Counted from the stretch's first letter, positions 19,901-29,105 are shown. The stretch is 64,000 nt of DNA from Paroedura picta (GCF_049243985.1 NC_135371.1:3373501-3437500); one strand, 5' to 3'. The notes: generated by a model not told the origin, from the letters alone. Made by a program: numbers and translations.

Positions 19901-22881
19901 AGTTAAAAGGGTCAGGTAGGCGTTGACCCTAGGGATCTGATGCTGGACTGAGGAGGCCAGACTGACTCCAAGGGACCAGGGGTTGGATCCAGCCGAAGGC
20001 AGCTTCCTGGGTATGCTCTTGCCCAGGGGCAACTGAGGCCAGAGTTGCCCACTTTATCATAACTTTTGCAGCTCTTAAATTCTTCAATTCAAATTCTTTT
20101 AAAATCTTTGCAGTTACCCTAAATATTAATGCCATCTATATAAAAGTATACAGAAACAGAATATAGAAAAAATATCAGCCCCAGGAGGGCCCTTGCCTCC
20201 TCCCAATCTTGAAACAGCTGAACCTCCTGATCTCAAATGTGGGGTGTGTTAGGACCATTTTTTTTTCCTGGGAAGCTCTTTTAGAATAATTACTTTCAGG
20301 ACAGACCAATGTGTCTTTTGGCTGATTCTTTTGTGCTTCTGCTTTAAATAACTCAAAGCTAATATATATTTAATGCATGAACTATTTGGAGTTAGATGCA
20401 CGGGGCCAGATCCTCATATCTCTCTTGCCAGAGAGCCAATTTTATGTATCTGTTGAGAGCAGAGTCCTCTAATCTGGCTCAGCCAGTAGGGTGACCTTGG
20501 GCCAGTCACAGTTCTGATAGAGCTGTTCTCCCAGAGTAGTCATCTCAAAGCTCTCTCAGCCCCACCTACCCCAAAGGATTGTGGGGACAGGAAGGTGGTG
20601 GTGCTTAAGATCAGCCAAGCTGAACTCGGCCAAAGGGCCGTCAGTCCTTTCCTATGACAGCCACATAGATGTCCTCCCAGGTGCTAACAGGATCTCTCTT
20701 TTTATTCTATCAGTGGATGACCAACGGGATCAAGAGGGTGAGGAATTCCATCAACAAATGCCAGGGAGAGTTAGCAATGAAGATTTAAAAGAGAGTGTCT
20801 GTATGGATGAGAAGCAATTTGAAGCAAACTGCAATATACATTTTCTACAGCACACAGGAATGAAGTCAAGGAAATCCATTCAGTGTGGAAAATACCTCAC
20901 AAACAGAGCACAGCTCTTTGTGCACCAAAATAAAAACAAAACTTTTGAATGCTCAGAGTGCGGAAAGAGATTCCATTATAGCAACACTTTTCAATACCAT
21001 CAGAGAACCAACACAGGGGAGAAGCCTTTTGAATGCTCAGAGTGTAGGAAAAGATTCGGTGAGAGTAACCATCTTCAAGACCATCAGAGAATCCACACAG
21101 GGGAGAAGCCTTTTGAATGCCTAGAGTGTGGAAAGAGATTCCGTCAGAGTAGCCATCTTCATTGCCATCTGAGAATCCACACTGGCGAGAAACCTTTTGA
21201 ATGCTCAGACTGTGGAAAAAGATTTCGTCGCAGCTATAGTCTTAAAAAACATAAGAGAACTCACACAGGGGAAAAGCCTTTTGAATGCTCAGAGTGTGGA
21301 AAGAGATTTAGTCTCAGTAGCTATCTTCAGAAGCATCTGACAACCCACACAGGGGAGAAGCCTTTTGAATGCTCTGAGTGTGGAAAGAGATTCATTAGTA
21401 ACAACTATCTTCAACGGCACCTGAAATCCCACACAAGGGAGCGGCCTTTTGAATGCTCAGAGTGTGGAAAGAGATTCCGTCAGAACAATGGTCTTAAATG
21501 CCACCTAAAAACCCACACAGGGGAGAAACCTTTTGAGTGCTCAGAGTGTGGAAAGAGATTCCGTCAGAGCCATAGTCTTAAATACCATCTGAAGACCCAC
21601 ACAGGGGAGAAGCCTTTTGAATGCTCAGAGTGTGGAAAAAGATTCATTCAGAGCAATGGTCTTAAATATCATCTAAAAACCCACACAGGGGAGAAGCCTT
21701 TTGAATGCTCAGAGTGCGGAAAGAGATTCCATTATAGCAACACTTTTCAATACCATCAGAGAACCCACACAGGGGAGAAACCTTTTGAGTGCTCAGAGTG
21801 TGGAAAGAGATTCCGTCAGAGCCATAGTCTTAAATACCATCTGAAAAACCACACAGGGGAGAAGCCTTTTGAATGCTCAGAGTGTGGAAAAAGATTCATT
21901 CAGAGCAATGGTCTTAAATATCATCTAAAAACCCACACAGGGGAGAAGCCTTTTGAATGCTCAGAGTGCGGAAAGAGATTCCATTATAGCAACACTTTTC
22001 AATACCATCAGAGAACCCACACAGGGGAGAAGCCTTTTGAATGCTCAGAGTGTGGGAAAAGATTCGGTGAGAGTAACCATCTTCAAGACCATCAGAGAAT
22101 CCACACAGGGGAGAAGCCTTTTGAATGCCTAGAGTGTGGAAAGAGATTCCGTCAGAGTAGCCATCTTCATTGCCATCTGAGAATCCACACTGGGGAGAAA
22201 CCTTTTGAATGCTCAGATTGTGGAAAAAGATTCCGTAACAGCTATAGTCTTAAAAAACATAAGAGAACTCACACAGGGGAAAAGCCTTTTGAATGTTCAG
22301 AGTGTGGAAAGAGATTCACTCAGTGCAGTACTCTTCAGTACCATCTGAGAATCCACACTGGGGAGAAGCCTTTTGAATGCTCAGATTGTGGAAAAAGATT
22401 CCTTCATAGCTATAGTCTTCAAAAACATGCGAAAATTCACACAAGGGGAAAGCCTTTTGAATGCTCAGAGTGTGGAAAGAGATTTAGTCTCAGTAGCCAT
22501 CTTCAGAAGCATCTGACAACCCACAGAGGGGAGAAACCTTTTGAGTGCTCAGAGTGTGGAAAGAGATTCCGTCAGAACAATGGTCTTAAATACCATCTGA
22601 AAACCCACACAGGGGAGAAGCCTTTTGAATGCTCAGAGTGTGGAAAAAGATTCACTCAGAGCAATGGTCTTAAATATCATCTAAAAACCCACACAGGGGA
22701 GAAGCCTTTTGAATGCTCAGAGTGTGGAAAGAGATTCATTCAGAGCAATGGTCTTAAATACCATCTGAAAACCCACAGAGAGGACAAATCTTTTGAATGC
22801 TCAAAGTGTGGAAAAAGATTCCGTCAGAACAGTGATCTTCAAAACCATCTGAAAACCCACGCAATGGAAACACCCTTCTGA
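16476..22881 (+). CDS. Gene E: SCAN-KRAB C2H2 protein with 23 fingers
   Basis: Predicted nuclear transcription regulator of 997 residues: join of 16476-16919, 17731-17914, 19326-19396, 19596-19722 and 20714-22881 (998 codons with stop, phases 0-0-1-0-1). Order is SCAN, linker, short exon, KRAB-A, fingers. Splice sites are standard (CAG|GTGAGG, TTTCAG|ATGTCG, TGTG|GTAAGG, ACCAG|GCAGTG, CCAG|GTAGG, TTTCAG|CCTCCC, CTGG|GTAAGT, ATCAG|TGGATG). The start at 16476 (MAQEKGKEM) has an in-frame alternative Met eight codons later that matches gene D. KRAB normally recruits TRIM28-type repression; SCAN mediates oligomerisation. Same exon plan as gene D. A CpG first exon is proposed at 14480-14666. A Penelope-like element lies 0.5 kb past the stop. 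Confidence 0.88.
17731..17914 (+). CDS. Gene E coding exon 2: acidic linker
   Basis: 184-bp exon encoding [17 protein letters not shown] and an acidic tail ending ALSCG. Gene D has an exon of identical length and clear similarity ([18 protein letters not shown]), whereas genes B and C have a different 97-bp exon. Confidence 0.82.
18010..18345. repeat. Unclassified 330-bp repeat, copy 2
   Basis: Direct-orientation match to 13375-13690, inside a gene E intron. The two copies are close but differ by many substitutions and small gaps. Confidence 0.6.
18360..19325. other. Gene E intron, nothing recognised
   Basis: Intronic sequence before the short exon. No repeat or coding signal that I can name. 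A G-run sits near 19258. Confidence 0.4.
19326..19396 (+). CDS. Gene E coding exon 3: short exon
   Basis: 71 bp, encoding [20 protein letters not shown] and HPVQ, bounded by ACCAG and CAG|GTAGGA. Gene D carries a 68-bp counterpart with the [14 protein letters not shown] core. No known domain. Confidence 0.75.
19596..19722 (+). CDS. Gene E coding exon 4: KRAB A box
   Basis: 127 bp, encoding [20 protein letters not shown] and on to [13 protein letters not shown]. The canonical DV, EW, LD and MLE positions are all present, so this is the KRAB copy here (with gene D) most likely to keep corepressor contacts. Confidence 0.88.
19828..20040 (+). repeat. tRNA-like SINE in gene E intron, shared with gene D
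   Basis: Contains GGCATGCAGAAGGCTGCAGG, box B-like GGTTCAATCCCC, AGTTAAAAGGGTCAGGTAGG and CCAAGGGACCAGGGGTTGGA. The same element lies at the same intron position and gene-relative orientation in gene D (58930-59200). Confidence 0.7.
20430..20598 (+). repeat. Sauria SINE fragment
   Basis: GGGTGACCTTGGGCCAGTCA and CTCTCAGCCCCACCTACCCC identify the body. Head and tail are poor. Lies about 115 bp before the gene E finger exon. Confidence 0.65.
20714..22881 (+). CDS. Gene E coding exon 5: 23-finger array
   Basis: Encodes a linker from [15 protein letters not shown], a decayed finger, then 23 units of the [10 protein letters not shown]...H-x3-H type on an 84-bp period. The first unit ends HQRTN instead of HQRTH, so it is C2HN. 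Identical specificity segments recur: HYSNTFQ at units 1, 10 and 13, NGLKYH at several, and units 8-10 are repeated as 11-13. The array ends KTHAMETPF then stop. A further finger is readable past the stop in another frame. Confidence 0.9.
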
Positions 22882-22980
22882 ATGCTCATGGTGTGGGAAG
22901 AGATTCCATGAGAGCAACCATCTTCAATGCCATCTGAAAACCCCAGACAGGGGAGAAGCCTTTCGATGATCAGAGATGCA
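22882..22980 (+). pseudogene. Vestigial finger beyond the gene E stop
   Basis: Just after the stop, another frame reads [20 protein letters not shown]. This is an ordinary C2H2 unit one base out of phase with the array. The old array was longer; a small indel near the stop ended the protein early. Confidence 0.7.
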
Positions 22981-23084
22981 ACTAGCAGTGCATCAGAGAA
23001 CTCACGCAGAGTATGACTTTTTGAATACCCAGAGTGTGGAAAGTGATTCATCGTAGATCTCTCATGGGCAAAACCTTTTGAGAT

Positions 23085-23225
23085 CTCCAGACCTGCATTC
23101 CGATTGTCCGATTATTAATGGGTTTTAATGGATTTTTATTTGGACATGTTGTAACCGCCACGAGTTGTCAGAGAGTGGCGGGCAATAAATTTAATTATTA
23201 ATAATAATAATAAATAATAAATAAT
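23085..23225 (+). repeat. L2-like LINE 3' tail
   Basis: GTTGTAACCGCCACGAGTTG and GAGTGGCGGGCAATAAA, followed by an (AAT)n tail. Confidence 0.65.
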
Positions 23226-23379
23226 CAGTGAGGTTGAGGCACAGATCCGATTCTCATGTCCTTCAGAGGATCCATAGAAGGGGCTCTGCAGCGGAGGGTC
23301 TTCTAGAAAAGCTCATGAAGCAGTTAAAGACAGGAGGGACTTTTCAGTGGTTCCTCTCCTCTGTGAAACTCACCATGCC

Positions 23380-23396
23380 AATCTAACTCTTTCTGA
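23380..23396. repeat. Target-site duplication of the Penelope-like element, left
   Basis: AATCTAACTCTTTCTGA, identical to 27625-27641. Confidence 0.85.
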
Positions 23397-23666
23397 GTTA
23401 AATATATTCACAAAGAGTGCTATGTATAACATGAAAGTAACTGTTAAAGCAGGTCGTATAATGCCAAAAGCCTCCACATTCATATCTTACCGTCCTTGTT
23501 AATGTTTTTAGATAAACGCTTCTGTATCCTGGAGATTCAAGGCTGTGAGCTCTTGATCTCAAATTGTGTGCTTCAGCTGTGTTCATTTATTTTGCTGAGC
23601 ATCTGAGTCAGCAAAAAAACTTACTATGCAACTTAAAGGGACATACAGTCATGTTGTAGTCTGAAT
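23397..23666 (-). repeat. Inverted partial pLTR plus 3' end of the Penelope-like element
   Basis: Reverse complement of 27112-27381: 58 bases of element 3' region followed by the first 212 bases of the pLTR. It forms a head-to-head junction with the left pLTR at 23666/23667. The two inverted copies look identical by eye. Confidence 0.9.
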
Positions 23667-24120
23667 ACTCAGATGCTCAGCAAAATAAATGAACACAGCT
23701 GAAGCACACAATTTGAGATCAAGAGCTCACAGCCTTGAATCTCCAGGATACAGAAGCGTTTATCTAAAAACATTAACAAGGACGGTAAGATATGAATGTG
23801 GAGGCTTTTGGCATTATACGACCTGCTTTAACAGTTACTTTCATGTTATACATAGCACTCTTTGTGAATATATTTAACTCATTTTTGTGGGGGTATGGAT
23901 ATATTTTTGTACAATTCTGATGATTATTACTATTTGTTATACTAATAAGGACATTTGTCTATGTAGGACTCACTGCCACTGATGAAAGACTGAAAACGGA
24001 AAACAATCTAGAGACCGTTCTGGCAGAGTCGAAGTGAATAAATAATATAAGAGACTTAAGCCACTGGATAGATTCTTTTTCTCTTTGTCACTAATTTGGA
24101 ATCGTCCATTTTTCGTGTAA
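23667..24120 (+). repeat. Left pLTR
   Basis: Starts ACTCAGATGCTCAGCAAAA and ends CATTTTTCGTGTAA. Direct repeat of 27170-27623 with an offset of 3503. It contains the hammerhead-like motif at 23967-24030. Confidence 0.9.
23967..24030 (+). ncRNA. Hammerhead-like ribozyme motif, left pLTR
   Basis: CTGATGA at 23979-23985 and GAA at 23992-23994. Stem I GACTC..TGCCA (23967-23978, AC bulge) pairs with TGGCAGAGTC (24021-24030). Stem III AACGG (23995-23999) pairs with CCGTT (24015-24019), followed by the U-H cleavage position C24020. The gap for stem II is only AAGACT, allowing two pairs at most. Hammerheads are known in Penelope-like elements; the reduced stem II makes activity uncertain. Confidence 0.5.
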
Positions 24121-24136
24121 CAGTTTGTGTTAGATT

Positions 24137-24862
24137 ATGGCTACTTGGAAACAAGGTTTTGCTTTTAATATAGAGGACCGGGATAGGATTGTACAAAACC
24201 TCCCCCCTCTTAATATTGGGAATGATGTAATTATAGGAGATTGGGATCAATGTGTATATTTAACAAAAAAGAAATTGAAAATGCATTTGCATGCTGCATA
24301 CTTAAATGAATATTTAAAAAATGATAGAATCCCTAGAGGGTTAAGGATCCAAAAATTCCCCACTTTATTCACTGACAATGACCAGTTTAAAGAAAAATGG
24401 GCTGCTATCCTCACAAAATGCTCAATAGATTTAATGTTATTGATTATAGAACAGTCTTCTATAGACATAGGCATATTGGATAAGGAAATAGGTGAAACAA
24501 AGGAAGCAGTAAAACTAACAATGCCAGAAGCCACGTTCCAAAAGAAAGTTAATGACCTGGAGGAAGATATGAAAAAATTTACTGAAAGCTTAAGGGAATT
24601 TAAAAATCGTAAATTTAACAGGGATCAGAGAGATTATGCAGCAGACAATGTGTATCCATGGCTTTCCCAAAAGCACCCAAGGTTCAAGTCAAAAAATGTG
24701 ACTTGGGACCCAGAAACTTTTTCCAGCACAGATTCTTTAAGTTCTACAGGAGAGGAACCCTTACCTCAGAGAAGCTCATTCAGACCACGTAGACAACTAC
24801 GCCCACCTGAGTGGTTTCAGGCGGATTTTCAAGGAGGGAGGCGCCAAAACCGCAGGAGATAG
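24137..24862 (+). CDS. Penelope-like element upstream ORF (241 codons)
   Basis: Begins MATWKQGFAFNIEDRDRI 17 bases after the left pLTR. Visible features: LRIQKFPTLFTDNDQFKEKW with hydrophobic LMLLII, a charged, probably coiled-coil stretch at about residues 115-165 (KKVNDLEEDMKKFTESL), and a basic C-terminus RRQLRPPEW...GGRRQNRRR that could bind nucleic acid. No catalytic motif. It overlaps the next ORF by 52 nt in a different frame. Similar low-annotation proteins accompany Penelope-like elements in other vertebrates to my recollection, but I cannot verify that here. Function unknown; RNA binding or RNP assembly is a guess. Confidence 0.7.
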   Translation: MATWKQGFAFNIEDRDRIVQNLPPLNIGNDVIIGDWDQCVYLTKKKLKMHLHAAYLNEYLKNDRIPRGLRIQKFPTLFTDNDQFKEKWAAILTKCSIDLMLLIIEQSSIDIGILDKEIGETKEAVKLTMPEATFQKKVNDLEEDMKKFTESLREFKNRKFNRDQRDYAADNVYPWLSQKHPRFKSKNVTWDPETFSSTDSLSSTGEEPLPQRSSFRPRRQLRPPEWFQADFQGGRRQNRRR

Positions 24863-27063
24863 TATTTAATTTATCTAATAAGGCATTAACATCAATTCAA
24901 TTAGATGTTTTAAGTAGAGGGTTAACATTTGTACCTACTTATAAATTTAATGCCTTTAGGATGAGAGTTGACTTTTTCAAACTTATTAGACAACTAAGGT
25001 TAAAATACTATTTTGACAAATACCCCTATGTAAGCCAAGCATCATCTTTTAAAGTAAAATCAACATTTACTCCTATCATTGACTCACCAGAAATTACAAC
25101 ATTTGAAAAAGTAGTTTTGAGAGACCTGGAAAATATGATGGCCAAAAAAGCCAGAACCAGATTTAACCTTACTAAGGAGGAGTTTTCTTGTTTAAATCAG
25201 CTGAAATCTGATCCTGATATAGTAATAAAACCAGCAGATAAAGGGGGAGGTATTGTTATTTTGAACTCAGTGGATTACATTAATGAAATTAATCGACAAT
25301 TAAGTGATGATAAATACTATCAAGAAATAGGCTATCAACGCATAGATGACATCATGCGCATTATTAGAGTAGTGATACAGGAAGGGCTAGTCATGGGCTA
25401 TATAACTAAAAATGAGGCCATATATTTGCATAACAAATTTCCACGTATTCCACACATATATATATTACCTAAGATTCACAAAGCAACCAGACCTCCCACA
25501 GGTAGACCTATAGTTTCTCAATGCAATTCATTTTTAGAACCAATTTCCAAATTTTTGGATTATCACATACAAACTAATTTTCCAAAGTCAAACAGACTAA
25601 TTAAAGACACTACTCATTTCATAAACCTCATTGAGGAATGTGTTGTACCAAAAGACTCCATTTTACTTACAATGGATGTCACAGCCCTTTATACCAATAT
25701 ACCTTTAGATGAAGCTAGGATGTCAGTTCACAATTTGTTAGAGAGTAGAAAGGTTAAATTACCACCTTCTCATTTTCTTTTAGACTTATTGGATATTGTT
25801 TTTGAGAATAATTGTTTTGAATTTCAAGATAAGCTTTATTTGCAGATCCATGGTGTGGCGATGGGATCAGCCGTGGCCCCTACCATTGCCAATTTGTTTA
25901 TGATAGACATTGAAAACCAATGGTTATACAATCAGGAAGTAAATCCATTTGCTGAGTGCATATTTTTTTACGCACGATTTCTGGATGATATCTTTATGGT
26001 TTTTCTGAGGGAAGAATTAGTCAAGGATTTCCTTGTTTGGGTAAATTCCATGCACCCAACAATCAAGTTTACAGGTGATCATCATAAAGGGCAAATTCCA
26101 TTTTTGGATACTCTAATAACAATTAATGAGGAAGGCAGATTGTTAGCATCCACTTATAAAAAACCTACAGATCGAAATACACTTTTACACTATGATAGCT
26201 TCCACCCTCTCCATTTAAAAAATAATTTGCCTTATGGACAATTCCTTAGGCATAAACGGATTAATTATAAAACTACTAATTGTGAACAGGCATGCAGCAG
26301 TCTAGAAAATGCTTTAAAAGATAGAGGTTACCCAGAGTTGGTTATAAAAAATGCATGTAGACGAGCCTTAGAACAAAACAGAAATGATTTATTAAAATAC
26401 CAAATGAGAGAGTCAGTGAAAAAACTAGTGTGCTCCTTTGAATTTTCAGGGCATGCTAAGGACATTCAAAGGATTTTGTTTAAACACTGGCACCTAGTTT
26501 CAGATTTACCAGATTGTAAAAATGGTTTAATGATTGCATGGAAACGTGGGAGGAATATTGGTGAGTTGACCAGTAAGAGCCATGAGCCAGGTAATGTTTT
26601 TTCAAGTCAGTTGCCAAATGGCAACTACCCATGTGGCTCTTGTGCAGCCTGTAAATGCCTGTTACCCATTAAAGAATTCACACAACCTGATACTGGGCTT
26701 ACCATTAAGATTAATACCTTTATTAATTGTTTAACAAAAAATACAGTATACTGTATTCAGTGTCCCTGTGGCATGAAATATATAGGCATTAGCGAGAGAC
26801 CACTTAAAACAAGATTTCTTGAACATCAAAGCCGCGTGAGAAATCGGGTTCAAGAGGCTCCATTAACTGCCCACTGTCTCAAATTTAAACATGAAGCTGA
26901 GGACCTCCGGTTCTATGGAATAGAGCAAATTTTACCAGGAAGACACCAAAGGCTGGATGTGAGGAAGAAACTGCTGCAAAGGGAATGCTATTACATCTTC
27001 AACTTAAGGACAATGCAACCCTATGGATTGAATATGGACTTTGATTTATCCTGTTTTTTGTAA
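24811..27063 (+). CDS. Penelope-like reverse transcriptase with GIY-YIG endonuclease
   Basis: 750 codons. The N-terminal block NLSNKALTSIQLDVLSRGL and FVPT is typical of the family. IKPADKGGGIVIL (about 138) is the Penelope DKG region. RT motifs: A at about 288 (MDVTALYTNIP), B at about 349 (GVAMGSAVAPTIANL), C at about 391 (RFLDDIF), D (GQIPFLDTLI). A Cys cluster PCGSCAACKC (about 610) precedes the GIY-YIG nuclease: VYCIQCPCGMKYIGIS, the Arg in PLKTRFLEH, and the Glu in LQRECYYIF (about 725). All catalytic residues I can place are present. The enzyme copies element RNA at a nicked target. Translation start is the first ATG in this frame; how it is expressed after the overlapping upstream ORF is not visible. 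Confidence 0.93.
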   Translation: MVSGGFSRREAPKPQEIVFNLSNKALTSIQLDVLSRGLTFVPTYKFNAFRMRVDFFKLIRQLRLKYYFDKYPYVSQASSFKVKSTFTPIIDSPEITTFEKVVLRDLENMMAKKARTRFNLTKEEFSCLNQLKSDPDIVIKPADKGGGIVILNSVDYINEINRQLSDDKYYQEIGYQRIDDIMRIIRVVIQEGLVMGYITKNEAIYLHNKFPRIPHIYILPKIHKATRPPTGRPIVSQCNSFLEPISKFLDYHIQTNFPKSNRLIKDTTHFINLIEECVVPKDSILLTMDVTALYTNIPLDEARMSVHNLLESRKVKLPPSHFLLDLLDIVFENNCFEFQDKLYLQIHGVAMGSAVAPTIANLFMIDIENQWLYNQEVNPFAECIFFYARFLDDIFMVFLREELVKDFLVWVNSMHPTIKFTGDHHKGQIPFLDTLITINEEGRLLASTYKKPTDRNTLLHYDSFHPLHLKNNLPYGQFLRHKRINYKTTNCEQACSSLENALKDRGYPELVIKNACRRALEQNRNDLLKYQMRESVKKLVCSFEFSGHAKDIQRILFKHWHLVSDLPDCKNGLMIAWKRGRNIGELTSKSHEPGNVFSSQLPNGNYPCGSCAACKCLLPIKEFTQPDTGLTIKINTFINCLTKNTVYCIQCPCGMKYIGISERPLKTRFLEHQSRVRNRVQEAPLTAHCLKFKHEAEDLRFYGIEQILPGRHQRLDVRKKLLQRECYYIFNLRTMQPYGLNMDFDLSCFL

Positions 27064-27169
27064 AGATACCTTCTGAAATTTGTTAAATGTGTAACATTGG
27101 AACCTATATGTATTCAGACTACAACATGACTGTATGTCCCTTTAAGTTGCATAGTAAGTTTTTTTGCTG

Positions 27170-27623
27170 ACTCAGATGCTCAGCAAAATAAATGAACACA
27201 GCTGAAGCACACAATTTGAGATCAAGAGCTCACAGCCTTGAATCTCCAGGATACAGAAGCGTTTATCTAAAAACATTAACAAGGACGGTAAGATATGAAT
27301 GTGGAGGCTTTTGGCATTATACGACCTGCTTTAACAGTTACTTTCATGTTATACATAGCACTCTTTGTGAATATATTTAACTCATTTTTGTGGGGGTATG
27401 GATATATTTTTGTACAATTCTGATGATTATTACTATTTGTTATACTAATAAGGACATTTGTCTGTGTAGGACTCACTGCCACTGATGAAAGACTGAAAAC
27501 GGAAAACAATCTAGAGACCGTTCTGGCAGAGTCGAAGTGAATAAATAATATAAGAGACTTAAGCCACTGGATAGATTCTTTTTCTCTTTGTCACTAATTT
27601 GGAATCGTCCATTTTTCGTGTAA
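27170..27623 (+). repeat. Right pLTR
   Basis: Direct copy of the left pLTR. One substitution seen (G at 27464 versus A at 23961). Ends at the target duplication. Confidence 0.9.
27470..27533 (+). ncRNA. Hammerhead-like ribozyme motif, right pLTR
   Basis: Same 64-base motif as 23967-24030, no differences seen. The pair of motifs would allow release of a unit-length RNA, as proposed for hammerheads in this class of elements. Confidence 0.5.
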
Positions 27624-27624
27624 C

Positions 27625-27641
27625 AATCTAACTCTTTCTGA
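27625..27641. repeat. Target-site duplication of the Penelope-like element, right
   Basis: AATCTAACTCTTTCTGA, matching the left copy base for base. Confidence 0.85.
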
Positions 27642-28189
27642 CATGAAAACTGGCAAAGACATTTCTTTTCCCGAATCCTGGGAGGAAATAGCCAAGTTGA
27701 GGGTTCCCCGTATCTGCAGCCTCTGTGCGACTGGGAAGAAACACTTGCTGCCACCAGCCGGCATCCTTAATTCACAAGCGTTTAAGGAGAGACGTTGGGT
27801 AACAGAACAGAAGAGGCTGGCCCCCTTGTTAGGCTACCACCTGCTTTCAAAGAAATCCGTGGTCCCACCTAGAGAGACGCATTGCTGCCTGTCCATTATA
27901 AGCAGATGTTTATAAGGCGATGTTCATGGAGGCCAGTCACAGTGGAGAACCTCTTCCAGCCCCACAATTCCCCTCAGAAATCCATGAGAAGACGTCAGGA
28001 AAGGGGCTCATGCTGTGGAGTTGAAGTCTGCGCTCAGGTTTCTTCAAAAGCTGAACGAAATATAAAAAAGAAACATGTATAATTAATACCTGTGTGTATG
28101 AATTATTTTCTAGCCTTTAAGAACCGGGGCTGCTTTCTGGCTACCCCTTTTGCTCTTTGCCTTTTGTTTCCCTTTTTTTTTTTTTGGTC
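27642..28189. other. Unique sequence 3' of gene E and the Penelope element
   Basis: Continues the pre-insertion sequence from 23379. No domain or repeat recognised; it may be distal 3' UTR of gene E. A poly-T stretch at about 28171-28185 precedes the L2 fragment. Confidence 0.4.
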
Positions 28190-29105
28190 TGCTTAATATA
28201 ATATTTTGGACCTGAAATGCCTGGTGGAGGAGCTCCCTTTTGCAGGCTCTGTGGAATTCTGGGGGTTTGGACAGGGCCCCGATCTCTTCAGGGAGCTCGT
28301 TCCACCAGGTGGGGCCGGGACAGAAGCAGCTCTGGCCCTCGTTGAGGAACCACGTGCTTTTTTGGGGCCAGGGATCACCAGCCAGTTGGCCGTGGCAGAG
28401 CATAATGCTCTATTGGGGGTCTAGGCAGAGAGACGGTCTCTCAGGTCCACTGGGCCCAGACCGCGTATGGCCTTGAAGGTAAGAACCAAAACCTTAAGCC
28501 TGATCCAGAATTCAATTGGGAGCCAGTTGAGTTGTTGAAGTATAGGCTGGATGTGAGATATCCACGGTGTGTTGGTGAGAATCCTGGCCGCTGCGTTCTG
28601 CACCAATTGCAGTTTCCGGGTCAAGGATAAGGGTGGGCCTGCATAGGGAGAATTGCAGAAGTCCAGTCTAGAGGTGACCGTCGCGTGGATCCCTGTGGTG
28701 CCAAGTAGGGCGCTAGTAGTTTGGCTTGGCATAGGTACTAGAAGACCAGCCGTGCTACTCTTGTGACCTGTGCCTCCATGGAGAGGGAGGCATCGAGGAT
28801 CACCCCCAGGTTTCTGGCAGAGTGGGCTAACTGCTAGACGCACTCCGTCCAGGTTGGGTGGGCTCGCTTCTTCTCTTGGTCCCTTCTTACCTAGCCACAG
28901 GACCTCCGTCTCTGTAGGGTTGAGCTTCAGATGACTCTGAGCCATTTTGTCGCTTCTTCCAGGCATCTGGCTAAGGTTTCTGGGGGAAGGGGAATCAGGG
29001 CGGTCATCCATCAGGAGGAAGAGCTGGGTGTCATCTGCATATTGGCGGCAACCCAGCCCAAACCTCCGCACCAGCTGAGCCAGAGGGCGCATGAGGATGT
29101 TAAAC
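28190..29105 (-). repeat. L2-like LINE, 3' half of the RT ORF and 3' end
   Basis: The minus strand is open for about 250 codons: FNILMRPLAQLVRRFG, QYADDTQLFLL (RT catalytic YADD), SRLDFCNSPYAG, LVQNAAARIL, LQQLNWLPIEFWIRLKVL, then WWNELPEE. Truncated upstream of RT. Best-preserved LINE fragment of the window. Confidence 0.85.

Larger units (their letters stand above)
23397..27623 (+). mobile_element. Penelope-like retroelement, apparently complete and young
   Basis: Layout: inverted 270-bp partial repeat (23397-23666), left pLTR (23667-24120), upstream ORF (24137-24862), RT/endonuclease ORF (24811-27063), short 3' region, right pLTR (27170-27623). It is flanked by a 17-bp perfect target duplication. 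Both frames are open over their whole length. The only pLTR difference I found is at 23961 versus 27464. This is the textbook Penelope arrangement of direct pLTRs plus an inverted partial one. It sits about 0.5 kb downstream of the gene E stop in the same orientation, possibly within its 3' UTR. It is not an LTR retrovirus relative: there is no gag, protease, integrase or primer-binding site. Confidence 0.92.

Noticed and set aside
20943-22860. Regular 84-bp spaced repeats resembling a CRISPR array
   Set aside because: They translate into C2H2 fingers in one continuous frame; the organism is a vertebrate.
23397-27623. LTR retrotransposon or retrovirus interpretation of the direct repeats
   Set aside because: The RT is Penelope-type with GIY-YIG; no capsid, protease, integrase or envelope; the left side carries an inverted partial repeat and the TSD is 17 bp.
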